From positions 1 through 26,824 of IMG/VR virus record IMGVR_UViG_3300043775_002347: a stretch of 26,824 bases of DNA, one strand, 5' to 3'. The notes under the pieces are model-generated. The model was not told the origin of the DNA. It saw nothing but the letters and a program-made list of their open reading frames with translations, and ran no database searches. This document shows, one piece after another, positions 15,499 to 24,416 of this stretch (positions are counted from its first letter, which is position 1; every line of letters starts with the position of its first letter). Made by a program: the position numbers and the translations under genes. Origin of the DNA: a virus.

Positions 15499-18400
15499 AT
15501 GCCAAGAATAGCTGATATAGAAGATAATTTATTACCTAAAACGGATTCTCAAAATTTGGAATTTTTATCCGCATTAGAAAGTGGTGTATCGAGTGGTGGT
15601 GGGGTTTATGTTGTAAATCCATCTACTGGAACACCTATGAACGTATCGAGTGACCCTCAATATGTTGGTACTACAACTTATGCTCCTAATTTTTTATTTA
15701 ATATAATTTCAACTGAACCAAATGCTTCCGTTGTTATAAATGGAGAAAATACATTTAAAAATACTCCGAATTCGTTTAACATAAGTACGGAAGATGTATT
15801 AAAACAAAATAATCAATATACGATTGAGGTATTAAAAGAGGGATATGTAAGCGCTGACAAATATGTATTGAATGTATTATTTGATTACAAATACTATAAA
15901 GATGATACATTTGTAAAAGATTTAGTTCCAGTAGATAATACATACAATCCTTTTGATAATTTTGGAAATCCTGTAAATAGATTTGACGGACAGGCAAGAA
16001 GAAGTTCTGAACCGGTGTATAGTACTGACCCTATTTACACTATAAGAATTACAAAGTATGAAAATGGTATTATAGTTCCATTTGAATATGAAGTAGCTAG
16101 TCAGGTAAAAGAATTATCTTTTTCTAATTTTTCAAAAACAGGCGGAATAGACCCATCCCCATCTGATGAATTGGAAAGCGTAGATGTTAATTTGAATGGT
16201 AGTGATTTTTCTTCAATTTTAATAATAAATGATAACGAAAGAATTGAATTAAGACGAGGATTAAATCAATTAGGTTATCCATCTGGTACAAAAATTGAAA
16301 TAGTATCATCTAATTTAGAAACATATAGAATAAATTCTATATCGATTACCGAACAAATTGGTGTTGCTGCTATATTGGCTAGACGTTCTAGAAATAACAC
16401 ACAATTAATTGAAGCTGAAAATACATTAGAAAGTGTATCTACTAATTTTATATTAACACAAGGTGTTGGTATAGAAATAGAGGCACTAAACATAGATGTA
16501 TCGGTAAAAGAACTTCCGTCTATATTTTTAACTAATATTGATGAATTAACCAAATATAATATTAATACTAAAGAGGGATTACCGATTGTACTTAGAAAAA
16601 CTGGTAATTTAACATCTTTAAGAGTTGTATTAAATAGTCAAACAATTCAATTTGGAAATCCGTTTGGAGAAAGTGATACGGCTGCAATATTAATACCTGA
16701 AAAGTATTTTACAACATTGGGGGTATATCAAATAGTTATAATCCCAACCATTGATGGTACGGATGCAGATTTTGTAGAATTTAAGACAAATGTAGTAGAT
16801 GATGTTTATGTAGGAACACCGGATATCCGAAATATATTGTACCCATCGCTTATACGAGGTAAAGATTATGTTGGGTATGATGTTGATTTTGAAATAGAAT
16901 GGGAATCTATTAATACTGATTATGTATTAATTAAACCATTGGGAACCGTTACATCTACAAAAGTACAATCTTCCGGTAGAACAAAATTAAATTATAAATC
17001 TTTATTAGAATTAAGTTCATCCGTAAGAGATAGTACTACTAGTGGTAATTCACTTACTCTTGTATTAACTCCGTATAATATTAGTGGTAAAGAACCAGTT
17101 GTTGGAAAAGAAGAATTAATTACAATTAATTTTCAAGAAGGTACTTTAAAAATTCCAAAAGAAACTGCTATTAATAGAATAGCCGAAGGATTTTTATTAC
17201 AATTGGATGATAGTATTTTTGACGAAGAAAATTCTAAATATCTTACCCACCTTTTACATTTTGGGGATGGTAATAATAAAATTATTACAACTTGGGTTGG
17301 TGATAGAGAATCTTTAATTTTAAAATTATATGAACCTGTATCAACAGCGGTACAACCAAATGACCAGGTTTGGATTTCTAAATTACAGTCCAATCCAATA
17401 GTTGAAACGATAACTATAACTGGATTGCCCGATGATGTTTGTCCTCCACTAAAAGGACCAAACTTTTCGATTCAGCCTGATAATGGTATTGGGTTTACTG
17501 TATTTGAGGATTTAATAGCAAGTGGCTCAGTAACATCAAATGATATTGCAAATCGATATTTAGAAAGTGTAGGAGTAGATACTGCAAAATTAAATATACA
17601 ATATGTAAGTGGTTCACAATACACTTTTGAAAATTTTTCACATTTTGGCGCAGCAGCGGAAAGAGTTGAAAACTTTTTCTACAAAATACAAATAATAGAA
17701 AGATTAAAAAATACTTATGCTGCTTTAACTGAAACCTCATTCAATGGTGGTGGTGTATTGGCGGAATCTATACCTAATCATGAAATTGTATTAACGTTGG
17801 ATGGTGCACAAATACTTACCGAAGATAGTATATATGATATACAATGGGAAGTTCAACAATTTGCAGGACCTTCTCAAGCAAATCAAGCGAAAAAAGTATT
17901 ATCTGATTTAAACCAAGCGTTAAAAAATTTAGATGGGTTTGAATATTGGCTATACAAATCAATTGATGATTTGGCGTATCCAAAAATTTTATTTGTAAAT
18001 GGAGATACTGGTCTACCAACGTATATATTAAGAGAAGCAACTCATCCAGATGTTGTAGCTTGGTATGAGGCATTAATAGGGGATGCGGTTGAATACGATA
18101 AGTACAATCCGAATCTTTTAAGAAATAATGTTCCTGAATTTATTTATTCTGATTATGAAAACGAACAATTTTTGTTGTTCTTAGATATGATTGGACAGCA
18201 TTTTGATATAATATGGTCTTATATAAATGCGTTAAATAGAGTTAAAGTTGTAGAAGAAAAAGTTGATTTAGGTATACCAGATGATTTAATTTGGCATTTG
18301 CTTAAATCATTTGGTTGGGATGGTAAACGTGCGTTTGATTCACAATTTGTATGGGAGTATGCGTTTGGACAGTATAAAGATGGATTCCAAAAATATTCGA

Positions 18401-20715
18401 TGTCATTAGAAGAAGCGAATAATCAGGTTTGGAGAAGAATCATCAACAACCTTCCATATCTATTAAAACATAAGGGAACTGCCAGAGCTATGAAAGCCAT
18501 TATGGCATGTTATGGTGTTCCTCAATCTCTTTTAACTATAATGGAATTTGGAGGACCACAAGACCCATCGGTGGGAGGTTCGAGACAATTTACATTCGAA
18601 GATAGGACGGCTGCGATTTATTTAACTGAAAGTTCTAGTGTAAAAATACCTTGGAAATCTGTTAATGGGAATGTACCTGCTGCAATTGAATTTAACTTTA
18701 AACCATCTTCGTTACCAAATACACAATATACATTAATTTCATCAAGTCAATGGACATTAGATTTAATTCAAACTACCGGTTCATTTGGTAGATTGGAATT
18801 GAATTTTGGTGGTGATGTTTCAAATACTTCTTATATATTAGAGCCGTTTGCAAGTGGTTCGCCAGTTGTAACAACATATTATTTCGATACTGCTAGTTAT
18901 TATCCATTCGTATATGGTCCAGATTTAACTACGGGAAGTTTAGGGTTTCCAATATCAACTGAATATTATTCAAATATTTGCATTAACAGAACTGACTATG
19001 CTGGAGATGGCTCATTATACGAAGTTTGGTTAGGCACATCGAATGGTGATAGAATAGTGACATCCGTGAGTATGTCTATTTTTACCGAAGATTCTCAATG
19101 GGTAAATGTTCCATCGTTACAAATTGGTGGCAATGGGTTTAAAGGAAATGTTGATGAATTCCGTTTATGGAGAATTCCATTAGAAAGAGGTAAATTTAAC
19201 AGTCACGTATTACAACCGGATTCAATTGCGGGTAATTCATATACATCATCAACTGAAGATTTGTTATTTAGATTAGATTTTGAATATCCAAAAGATAGAA
19301 CCGCTGATTCATTTATTAAAAATGTGGCGATAAATCAAACTTATGGTGAACCTTTTGCAAGTACAAACAATATGTACTCTGCATCGGTATATCCATATCA
19401 ATATACACCGTATGAAAGAACTGTAACGGCTACTGTTCCATCTTTAGGATTTAATTATTCAAACAAGATTCGTTTTGAAGAACAAACTTTAGTGAGTAAT
19501 CTTTCTTATAAAACTAGAGCAACTAAAAAATCGTTTGATAGAGCTCCAATAGATTCAAATCGTTTAGGATTATTTTTCTCTCCTATAAAGGAGTTGAATA
19601 TGGATATTGTTAAAGCGTTTGGTGAATTTAATATTGATAATTATATAGGTGACCCATCGGATGAATATAGAGATTCGTATAAAGAATTGGAGGGCCTTAG
19701 AACATACTATTTTGAAAGACTTGATAGAAATATAAACGAATATATTCAGTTAGTTAGATATATTAATAAATCACTATTCGATGTTCTTACTGATTTAGCT
19801 CCTGCTAGAGCAAAAGTATCTAAAGGTTTGTTAATCGAACCACATTATTTAGAAAGAAGTAAAGTTAAATGGGATAGGCCAACCGCTTTACAAAATAACT
19901 ACGATGTAAGTATAGATACCAATACCGATGTAATTATAAACTCTACATTTGATGTTTACAACGGGCAATTAGACGCCGAAACTATAACAAATTTAGTTGT
20001 TGATGTAAATAACTACGATACAACAATTGACGTTGGTGACGAAACTATATTAGATTCAGCGTATTTAACTTATACCGGCACTATTGATGCGGCAGATGAT
20101 ACTATTTTAGAAGCAACTGCTCCTTTTTATGATGTTGAGATTGATGTTCCAACCGGTGCTACTCTAAGTGGTGAAGCCGATTCTTATGGATTCGAAATAA
20201 TTGGAATGGAAAGAGATTCAATATCTAACTTAGGATTTGGGCTTTATGGTGAAAATGGGTTTGGAATCTATAAAAGATATGATATATTTGGTAACTTTAC
20301 GCAAAGTAGACAAAACATTTATCTAGTAAAAGAACAATATAGTAGAAAAGTTTCAACACAAACCGCAGGATATCCTAAAAATGGTGCTTTACCTGGTGAA
20401 CAAGTAAAATACCAAGATGTATTAGTACCTTATAACAAATATAGAGTTTCATTGATGCCGTTTAGTGGCAGTGTATCAATTGGAAACGAAATTATTTCGG
20501 TAACACCTTTGGATGGTTATTTACCATCTCATTATCGTTATACTAATAATTTGGGAGAGGGTATGATTCGTTCATTTTGGAAAGGTTCTCAACAAAATTC
20601 AACAACAACACCCGATGGATTACCAGCGGTTGAAATATTTACAACTAATCCTAACATACTTAGAGTGGCTAAGACCGGTAGAGGTAGTGGAGAGCCTATC
20701 TTGGAAGTTGATTAA
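15499..20715 (+). CDS. Giant mosaic tail/baseplate protein (PEGA-like, P2 gpI-like, LamG-like, 19-residue repeats)
   Basis: 1738 residues in one frame, longer than T4 gp7 (1032), the large wedge protein it may replace. Visible parts in order: a PEGA-like domain (68-128: ISTEPNASVVING, YTIEVLKEGY); beta-rich segments to about 860; and a region like the P2 gpI tail family (875-1018), with RRIINNLPYLLKHKGTARAM, ACYGVPQSLLTIMEFGG. A LamG/concanavalin-like sandwich follows (about 1035-1270: GNVDEFRLWRIPL), then a helical segment (about 1380-1450). Five tandem 19-residue repeats lie at 1468-1562, and a C-terminal domain closes the protein. The gpI-like part suggests attachment at the baseplate edge; the LamG and repeat parts suggest surface contact. 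These domain names rest on motif recognition only. Confidence 0.75.
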   Translation: MPRIADIEDNLLPKTDSQNLEFLSALESGVSSGGGVYVVNPSTGTPMNVSSDPQYVGTTTYAPNFLFNIISTEPNASVVINGENTFKNTPNSFNISTEDVLKQNNQYTIEVLKEGYVSADKYVLNVLFDYKYYKDDTFVKDLVPVDNTYNPFDNFGNPVNRFDGQARRSSEPVYSTDPIYTIRITKYENGIIVPFEYEVASQVKELSFSNFSKTGGIDPSPSDELESVDVNLNGSDFSSILIINDNERIELRRGLNQLGYPSGTKIEIVSSNLETYRINSISITEQIGVAAILARRSRNNTQLIEAENTLESVSTNFILTQGVGIEIEALNIDVSVKELPSIFLTNIDELTKYNINTKEGLPIVLRKTGNLTSLRVVLNSQTIQFGNPFGESDTAAILIPEKYFTTLGVYQIVIIPTIDGTDADFVEFKTNVVDDVYVGTPDIRNILYPSLIRGKDYVGYDVDFEIEWESINTDYVLIKPLGTVTSTKVQSSGRTKLNYKSLLELSSSVRDSTTSGNSLTLVLTPYNISGKEPVVGKEELITINFQEGTLKIPKETAINRIAEGFLLQLDDSIFDEENSKYLTHLLHFGDGNNKIITTWVGDRESLILKLYEPVSTAVQPNDQVWISKLQSNPIVETITITGLPDDVCPPLKGPNFSIQPDNGIGFTVFEDLIASGSVTSNDIANRYLESVGVDTAKLNIQYVSGSQYTFENFSHFGAAAERVENFFYKIQIIERLKNTYAALTETSFNGGGVLAESIPNHEIVLTLDGAQILTEDSIYDIQWEVQQFAGPSQANQAKKVLSDLNQALKNLDGFEYWLYKSIDDLAYPKILFVNGDTGLPTYILREATHPDVVAWYEALIGDAVEYDKYNPNLLRNNVPEFIYSDYENEQFLLFLDMIGQHFDIIWSYINALNRVKVVEEKVDLGIPDDLIWHLLKSFGWDGKRAFDSQFVWEYAFGQYKDGFQKYSMSLEEANNQVWRRIINNLPYLLKHKGTARAMKAIMACYGVPQSLLTIMEFGGPQDPSVGGSRQFTFEDRTAAIYLTESSSVKIPWKSVNGNVPAAIEFNFKPSSLPNTQYTLISSSQWTLDLIQTTGSFGRLELNFGGDVSNTSYILEPFASGSPVVTTYYFDTASYYPFVYGPDLTTGSLGFPISTEYYSNICINRTDYAGDGSLYEVWLGTSNGDRIVTSVSMSIFTEDSQWVNVPSLQIGGNGFKGNVDEFRLWRIPLERGKFNSHVLQPDSIAGNSYTSSTEDLLFRLDFEYPKDRTADSFIKNVAINQTYGEPFASTNNMYSASVYPYQYTPYERTVTATVPSLGFNYSNKIRFEEQTLVSNLSYKTRATKKSFDRAPIDSNRLGLFFSPIKELNMDIVKAFGEFNIDNYIGDPSDEYRDSYKELEGLRTYYFERLDRNINEYIQLVRYINKSLFDVLTDLAPARAKVSKGLLIEPHYLERSKVKWDRPTALQNNYDVSIDTNTDVIINSTFDVYNGQLDAETITNLVVDVNNYDTTIDVGDETILDSAYLTYTGTIDAADDTILEATAPFYDVEIDVPTGATLSGEADSYGFEIIGMERDSISNLGFGLYGENGFGIYKRYDIFGNFTQSRQNIYLVKEQYSRKVSTQTAGYPKNGALPGEQVKYQDVLVPYNKYRVSLMPFSGSVSIGNEIISVTPLDGYLPSHYRYTNNLGEGMIRSFWKGSQQNSTTTPDGLPAVEIFTTNPNILRVAKTGRGSGEPILEVD
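19900..20184 (+). repeat. Five tandem 57-bp units encoding 19-residue repeats
   Basis: Inside the giant protein, five units of exactly 19 residues follow without gaps, each starting with Tyr and having the loose pattern Y-x-x-x-(I/L)-D, with T-(I/L)-(L/V)-like hydrophobics near the middle (for example YDTTIDVGDETILDSAYLT and YTGTIDAADDTILEATAPF). A sixth partial unit begins YGFEI. The DNA is diverged, so the repeats are old. The regular period suggests a beta-solenoid or stalk. Confidence 0.8.
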
Positions 20716-20736
20716 GATTGAAAATAATAATTGGTT

Positions 20737-20745
20737 ATATTTATT
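20737..20745 (+). promoter_or_regulatory. Candidate late promoter, ATATTTATT variant (site 4)
   Basis: ATATTTATT, one mismatch from the other sites, lies in the 60-nt gap before the gene at 20776, 30 nt from motif end to ATG. It is the weakest of the six members, kept because of its position. Confidence 0.45.
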
Positions 20746-20775
20746 TTAGAAATAAAGCATTAAAAACAATATCAA

Positions 20776-21399
20776 ATGGCATATTTAGATAATACAGAAA
20801 TTACAGTAGATGCAATTCTTACCAAAAAAGGTAGACAAAAATTGGCATCTGGACAATCTTTAAACATTACAAAGTTTGCTTTGGGTGATGATGAGATTGA
20901 TTATACATTATACGAGCCTGCACATCCAAAGGGTTCGGCATTTTATGATTCGGCTATTAGAGCAATTCCGGTAACCGAAGCAACACCGGATGAAACACAG
21001 GTATTAAGATATAAACTAGTAACCCTTCCAAAAGGAACTACACAGATTCCTTTAGTAAAATTGGGTATTCCTTCAATTGGAGTAACACAATTAGAAGGTG
21101 GAGTTGGTTTATCACCAACTACATCGCCAGCAGGAAACGCTTCAGCTGGTTATACAATGGTATTGGCTGACCAAAATGCCGGAACATTAACCGTAACGAG
21201 AGGTGCAGCAGCAACTGGTACTGTACCTGTATTCTTAGGTGAAGAAGTTTCAACAACCGCACAAGTAGTAACTGGATTAGAGTTTAGATTTACACCTAAC
21301 CCATCATTAACTTTTGATGTGGTAACTACAATTACCGTTTATGGTAACGAAACGGGTGGTTCACAAACTATACCAGTAAGAGTAACTTATCAAGCTTAA
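20776..21399 (+). CDS. Conserved phage virion structural protein
   Basis: A 207-residue protein. The N-terminal 60 residues (MAYLDNTEITVDAILTKKGRQKLA, ITKFALGDDEIDYTLYEPAHPKGSAFYD) match a module I recall from structural proteins of many tailed phages of marine and Bacteroidota hosts. The rest is Thr/Gly/Val-rich beta structure with LTVTRGAAATGTVPVFLGE, ending in YQA. A decoration, tail-tip or fibre-associated role is likely, but which is not shown. It is the first gene after candidate promoter site 4 and is followed at 16 nt by another structural gene, both ending before a strong terminator. Confidence 0.7.
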   Translation: MAYLDNTEITVDAILTKKGRQKLASGQSLNITKFALGDDEIDYTLYEPAHPKGSAFYDSAIRAIPVTEATPDETQVLRYKLVTLPKGTTQIPLVKLGIPSIGVTQLEGGVGLSPTTSPAGNASAGYTMVLADQNAGTLTVTRGAAATGTVPVFLGEEVSTTAQVVTGLEFRFTPNPSLTFDVVTTITVYGNETGGSQTIPVRVTYQA

Positions 21400-21415
21400 A
21401 AAAATAAAATAGAAT

Positions 21416-22627
21416 ATGGCACTAATAAATGACCCTAATGTAACAGCCCAACTGGCAGCATTGGCAAATCAGGGAACGATTGATACAAATACAATTGTAT
21501 CATTATTAAACTCTGTTTTACCAGCTGGACAACAAATCGCAGTTGGTTCAGGCGTTACAACAGGAATATACAAAAGATTTGGAGATTTTGATAAGGTAAA
21601 TGCAAAAGTGGAAGTTGTAACAACTGGAATGTGGACTAACGATTCTGGTTCTTTAAATTCATATTTTACCTCATCTACACAGGCGAATGCAACAAGTGGA
21701 CAATATTATTATAATGTTTACAATGAAAATCCGGCAACCGATTCTTCAGCAGAAATCCAATACGCAGTAGCGTATGGACATGTTGATGGAAGTGGCTCGG
21801 TAGATTTGGCAACTGATGATAATTCATTGTTAGCAACTAAATCCACTTACGCACAATATCGTTCAATGTTATTGGATAACCCAACTCAAAAATTTCAATT
21901 TGAAAATGGAAGCGGTGTTGCAACCGATGCTAATGGTATCTATATTATTAATATAGCTAGAGCCAGATTTAGAGAAGAAATGGATGCGGGTAACTGGTCA
22001 TTAAAACTATCTGGTTCAAATGGCTTATTTACTTTTATCGATGATAGTGGTAAGAAATTTGGAGATACATTAGGTAAAGCTGGCAGAGTATTTAAACTAG
22101 TTTCTGGTTCACTTAATTTGGGAACTCAAAGTGAAGCTACTGTAAATACAACAACTGCATCCAATGGATTGGGATATGGGGCATTCTATCCTGATAAAGG
22201 AATTATTATACTTAATGCAGCGGCAATTGGAAACACAATAGGAAATGTTGGAGAAGTTGGATTTGCAAACACTGGTAGTTTGGTTGGTGGTACTGCTACT
22301 ACACATGAAGCGTATAATCACAAATTATTACATTACGCAATTAAAAAAGGTGAAGATTTTGAAGCTAGAAGAACTGAAGATGTATCAACTCAACATTTCT
22401 TTGTGAGAGCAACAAATAGAGAATTCAATTACTCGAATAACCCAACTTATGTTAATACTGATGGTACTTTTGCAGAAACTACATTTGTATCTGACCCACA
22501 AACATTTGTTACTACAATAGGTCTTTATAATGACGCAAATGAAATGATAGCAGTAGCTAAAACTTCACAACCAATTGTTAAATCGTTTGATAAAGAAATT
22601 CTTATAAAAGTTAAACTTTCATTCTAA
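21416..22627 (+). CDS. Virion structural protein with shared C-terminal motif (paralogue 1)
   Basis: A 403-residue beta-rich protein with no signal peptide. The N-terminal 50 residues are helical (VTAQLAALANQGTIDTNTIVSLLNSVLP). The middle is Thr/Ser/Gly-rich. Near the C-terminus (about 365-403) it reads TTIGLYNDANEMIAVAKTSQPI, then ends in VKLSF. The same C-terminal motif closes the gene at 22710, marking a common tail domain, and such endings occur in phage structural proteins of Bacteroidota as I recall them. The gene ends 25 nt before an intrinsic terminator, which suits a highly expressed virion component. Confidence 0.7.
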   Translation: MALINDPNVTAQLAALANQGTIDTNTIVSLLNSVLPAGQQIAVGSGVTTGIYKRFGDFDKVNAKVEVVTTGMWTNDSGSLNSYFTSSTQANATSGQYYYNVYNENPATDSSAEIQYAVAYGHVDGSGSVDLATDDNSLLATKSTYAQYRSMLLDNPTQKFQFENGSGVATDANGIYIINIARARFREEMDAGNWSLKLSGSNGLFTFIDDSGKKFGDTLGKAGRVFKLVSGSLNLGTQSEATVNTTTASNGLGYGAFYPDKGIIILNAAAIGNTIGNVGEVGFANTGSLVGGTATTHEAYNHKLLHYAIKKGEDFEARRTEDVSTQHFFVRATNREFNYSNNPTYVNTDGTFAETTFVSDPQTFVTTIGLYNDANEMIAVAKTSQPIVKSFDKEILIKVKLSF

Positions 22628-22652
22628 TTAAATTTTAAACTCTTAATATGAT

Positions 22653-22674
22653 AAACCCCCGAAAGGGGGTTTTT
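22653..22674 (+). terminator. Intrinsic terminator after the structural gene pair
   Basis: A perfect 8-bp stem, aaaccccc paired with gggggttt, closes on a GAAA (GNRA-type) loop and runs into a short T-tract (22670-22674). It lies 25 nt after the stop at 22627 and just before candidate promoter site 5. It is the only clear rho-independent terminator in the window. Confidence 0.92.
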
Positions 22675-22684
22675 CGTTTAAGAA

Positions 22685-22693
22685 ATATTTATA
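22685..22693 (+). promoter_or_regulatory. Candidate late promoter, ATATTTATA motif (site 5)
   Basis: ATATTTATA lies 11 nt after the terminator and 16 nt before the ATG at 22710. Coming directly after a terminator, the next gene needs its own promoter, which makes this the best-supported member of the motif family. Confidence 0.7.
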
Positions 22694-22709
22694 TAAAATA
22701 AAAAAGTAG

Positions 22710-23564
22710 ATGTTAAAAGAAATACCAAAATCGGATATTGTAATTAGACCATTAAAAGTTTATAAGGAATGGGCGTTGGATGAAACTGATATACATCCTA
22801 TTTTTGCTAAAAGTGGAAGTTCGGGTAATTATGATGAAGAAATTGAAGAAAAATCGTATGGTATTTCTAAAGTATCATTGTATCATTCTATAAAATCTCA
22901 ATTCTACACAAATCCAGCAACTTCATCAATTTTTACCGAAGTTGGTAGAAAAAAATGGGGATATGGTGATGGGCGTGATAGGATTTTAGAAGATGAATTG
23001 GCTGTATTTTCAATACCACAATCTAAATATGGTGAGGGAATTAAAGTTGGGTCAGTTACATTTACTAGTGGTAGTGAAACTTTTATCGATGATGGTTATT
23101 CTAATTTAGTATATAATAATGAAATTAAAGGTAATATATTTTATGATAGAGGATTGATTGTAATGACAAAAAATGTAGAAAGTGGTTCTACATTAAATTC
23201 ATTTATAATTGAGTATCGTTCTACAAAAACAATTTATGAGAATGAAATATTCCTTTCAGTTTTAGAAAGTGAATTCAATGTTTCTCAGAATCCATCTGCA
23301 GTTGATTGGAATCCAGATATGAGTTTTGGAAAAATTAAATTACGTTCAATTTCATCATCATTAGACCCAACGGTAGTAAGCGGTTTTGGTGATTATGATT
23401 TTTCATCATCAGTAGACCCTACTGGTTCTTATTTAGCACCGTATATTACAACAATAGGATTATATGATAACGAATTAAATATGGTTGCAGTAGCTAAGTT
23501 ACCACAACCAATCAAATCATTACCCGATTATCCAATTAATTTTATTGTTCGTTTGGATACATAA
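22710..23564 (+). CDS. Virion structural protein with shared C-terminal motif (paralogue 2)
   Basis: A 284-residue protein in its own unit between a terminator/promoter pair and the next candidate promoter. The N-terminal part contains YGISKVSLYHSIKSQFYTNP (about 50-70), a motif I recall in phage structural proteins of Bacteroidota, and the middle is strand-rich. The C-terminal 40 residues (about 246-284: TTIGLYDNELNMVAVAKLPQPI) repeat the ending of the gene at 21416, so the two share a terminal domain though the rest differs. The ending IVRLDT parallels IKVKLSF. A tail or head-surface role is likely; the exact site in the virion is unknown. Confidence 0.7.
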   Translation: MLKEIPKSDIVIRPLKVYKEWALDETDIHPIFAKSGSSGNYDEEIEEKSYGISKVSLYHSIKSQFYTNPATSSIFTEVGRKKWGYGDGRDRILEDELAVFSIPQSKYGEGIKVGSVTFTSGSETFIDDGYSNLVYNNEIKGNIFYDRGLIVMTKNVESGSTLNSFIIEYRSTKTIYENEIFLSVLESEFNVSQNPSAVDWNPDMSFGKIKLRSISSSLDPTVVSGFGDYDFSSSVDPTGSYLAPYITTIGLYDNELNMVAVAKLPQPIKSLPDYPINFIVRLDT

Positions 23565-23568
23565 GGTT

Positions 23569-23577
23569 ATATTTATA
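23569..23577 (+). promoter_or_regulatory. Candidate late promoter, ATATTTATA motif (site 6)
   Basis: ATATTTATA followed by CTTATAAAC begins 4 nt after the preceding stop and ends 20 nt before the ATG at 23598. It would drive the short group of small genes, and no terminator separates it from the gene before. Confidence 0.6.
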
Positions 23578-23597
23578 CTTATAAACAAATACTAAAA

Positions 23598-23798
23598 ATG
23601 GCAACTATAATTGATATTTATAAAAAAGCAACCCCTGCAACTGGTAAAGTTGACCTTAAAGGTAAGGATATCGAACCAATTGGATTTGAAAACACATTTA
23701 AACCATCTAAGAACTTAGCTAAAGATGCGAAAGCACTTAAAAAAGCAAGAGGTGGAGATTTGAATACAAAAAAGTATTCGGATAGTGTAAACCGATAA
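23598..23798 (+). CDS. Small basic protein, unknown
   Basis: A 66-residue Lys-rich protein (MATIIDIYKKATPATGK ... KDAKALKKARGGDLNTKKYSDS). It has no signal peptide, membrane segment or recognised motif; residues 38-52 (KNLAKDAKALKKARG) form a basic helix. A start 20 nt after a candidate promoter, and a stop 1 nt before the next ATG, support that it is real. A nucleic-acid-binding or small virion role would suit its charge but is not shown. Confidence 0.6.
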   Translation: MATIIDIYKKATPATGKVDLKGKDIEPIGFENTFKPSKNLAKDAKALKKARGGDLNTKKYSDSVNR

Positions 23799-23799
23799 T

Positions 23800-24210
23800 A
23801 TGTCTTGGAAATTTAATGGAAATATTGTTACAGAAGAAAACACACCTGAAGGTGCGGTTGGGTTTGTCTATAAAATGATACATACTCCAACTGGAAAATT
23901 CTATATAGGTAAAAAACAACTTACACAAACCAGAAGATTAAAACCTCTTAAGGGAAAGACTCGTAGAAGGGTTGTAAAGAAAGCATCTGATTGGGAGAAA
24001 TACTATTCATCAAACGAATGGATTAAATCCGAAGTTAAAGCTGGAAACGCAGAACACTTTGAGAGAGAAATAATTCAATTCTGCTTTTCCAAAAAAGCAT
24101 TATCATATTACGAAATTAAATGGCAGTTTCATTACGATGTACTTGCCAATGAACAAGCAATAAACGAAAACCTTATGGGAAAATTCTTCCGTAGGGATAT
24201 TATAAACTAA
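23800..24210 (+). CDS. GIY-YIG family nuclease-like protein
   Basis: A 136-residue protein with a GIY-YIG-type core at the N-terminus: GFVYKMI (21-27, in place of GIY) and FYIGKKQ (34-40, YIG). A basic loop (RRLKPLKGKTRRRVVKK), SDWEKYYSSNEWIK and FEREIIQFC follow, then a Glu (E105) in SYYEIKWQF where the metal-binding Glu of the family is expected. GIY-YIG enzymes nick or cut DNA; T4 has homing versions (Seg genes). Small free-standing forms like this are common in T4-type phages. No DNA-binding C-terminal domain is attached. Homing, or processing of phage or host DNA, are both possible. Confidence 0.75.
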   Translation: MSWKFNGNIVTEENTPEGAVGFVYKMIHTPTGKFYIGKKQLTQTRRLKPLKGKTRRRVVKKASDWEKYYSSNEWIKSEVKAGNAEHFEREIIQFCFSKKALSYYEIKWQFHYDVLANEQAINENLMGKFFRRDIIN

Positions 24211-24214
24211 AGTT

Positions 24215-24415
24215 ATGAACATTCAAGAAATTTGTAAAAAGTACGGAATCTCCGATAATTACTTAAACTCAAAAGATGACGCACATTCAGTTGCGGCTGC
24301 ATCATTAATAGACCTCAAAAATATGGTTCTCCAAAATCAACCAAGAGAAACCATAGCCAACAAAATACAATTCTTAGCGGATTTTCTGATTGATGTTAAG
24401 AATTCTTCTTATTAA
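24215..24415 (+). CDS. Small helical protein, unknown
   Basis: A 66-residue, probably all-helical protein (MNIQEICKKYGISDNYLNS ... IANKIQFLADFLIDVKNSSY). The first 20 residues have a helix-turn-helix-like spacing, but the match is too weak for a regulator call. It starts 4 nt after the GIY-YIG gene and ends just before the host-type promoter of the primase. No function can be assigned. Confidence 0.6.
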   Translation: MNIQEICKKYGISDNYLNSKDDAHSVAAASLIDLKNMVLQNQPRETIANKIQFLADFLIDVKNSSY

Positions 24416-24416
24416 G

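Noticed and set aside
1483-23577. TATAAATAT on the minus strand at the motif sites, i.e. T4-like late promoters pointing left
   Set aside because: No minus-strand gene exists near any site, and each site has a fixed short distance to a + strand ATG, so the + strand reading is preferred.
24400-24409. Palindrome AAGAATTCTT at the end of the small gene before the primase
   Set aside because: It has no loop and no following T-run, so it is not a terminator; a ten-base AT-rich palindrome is expected by chance.
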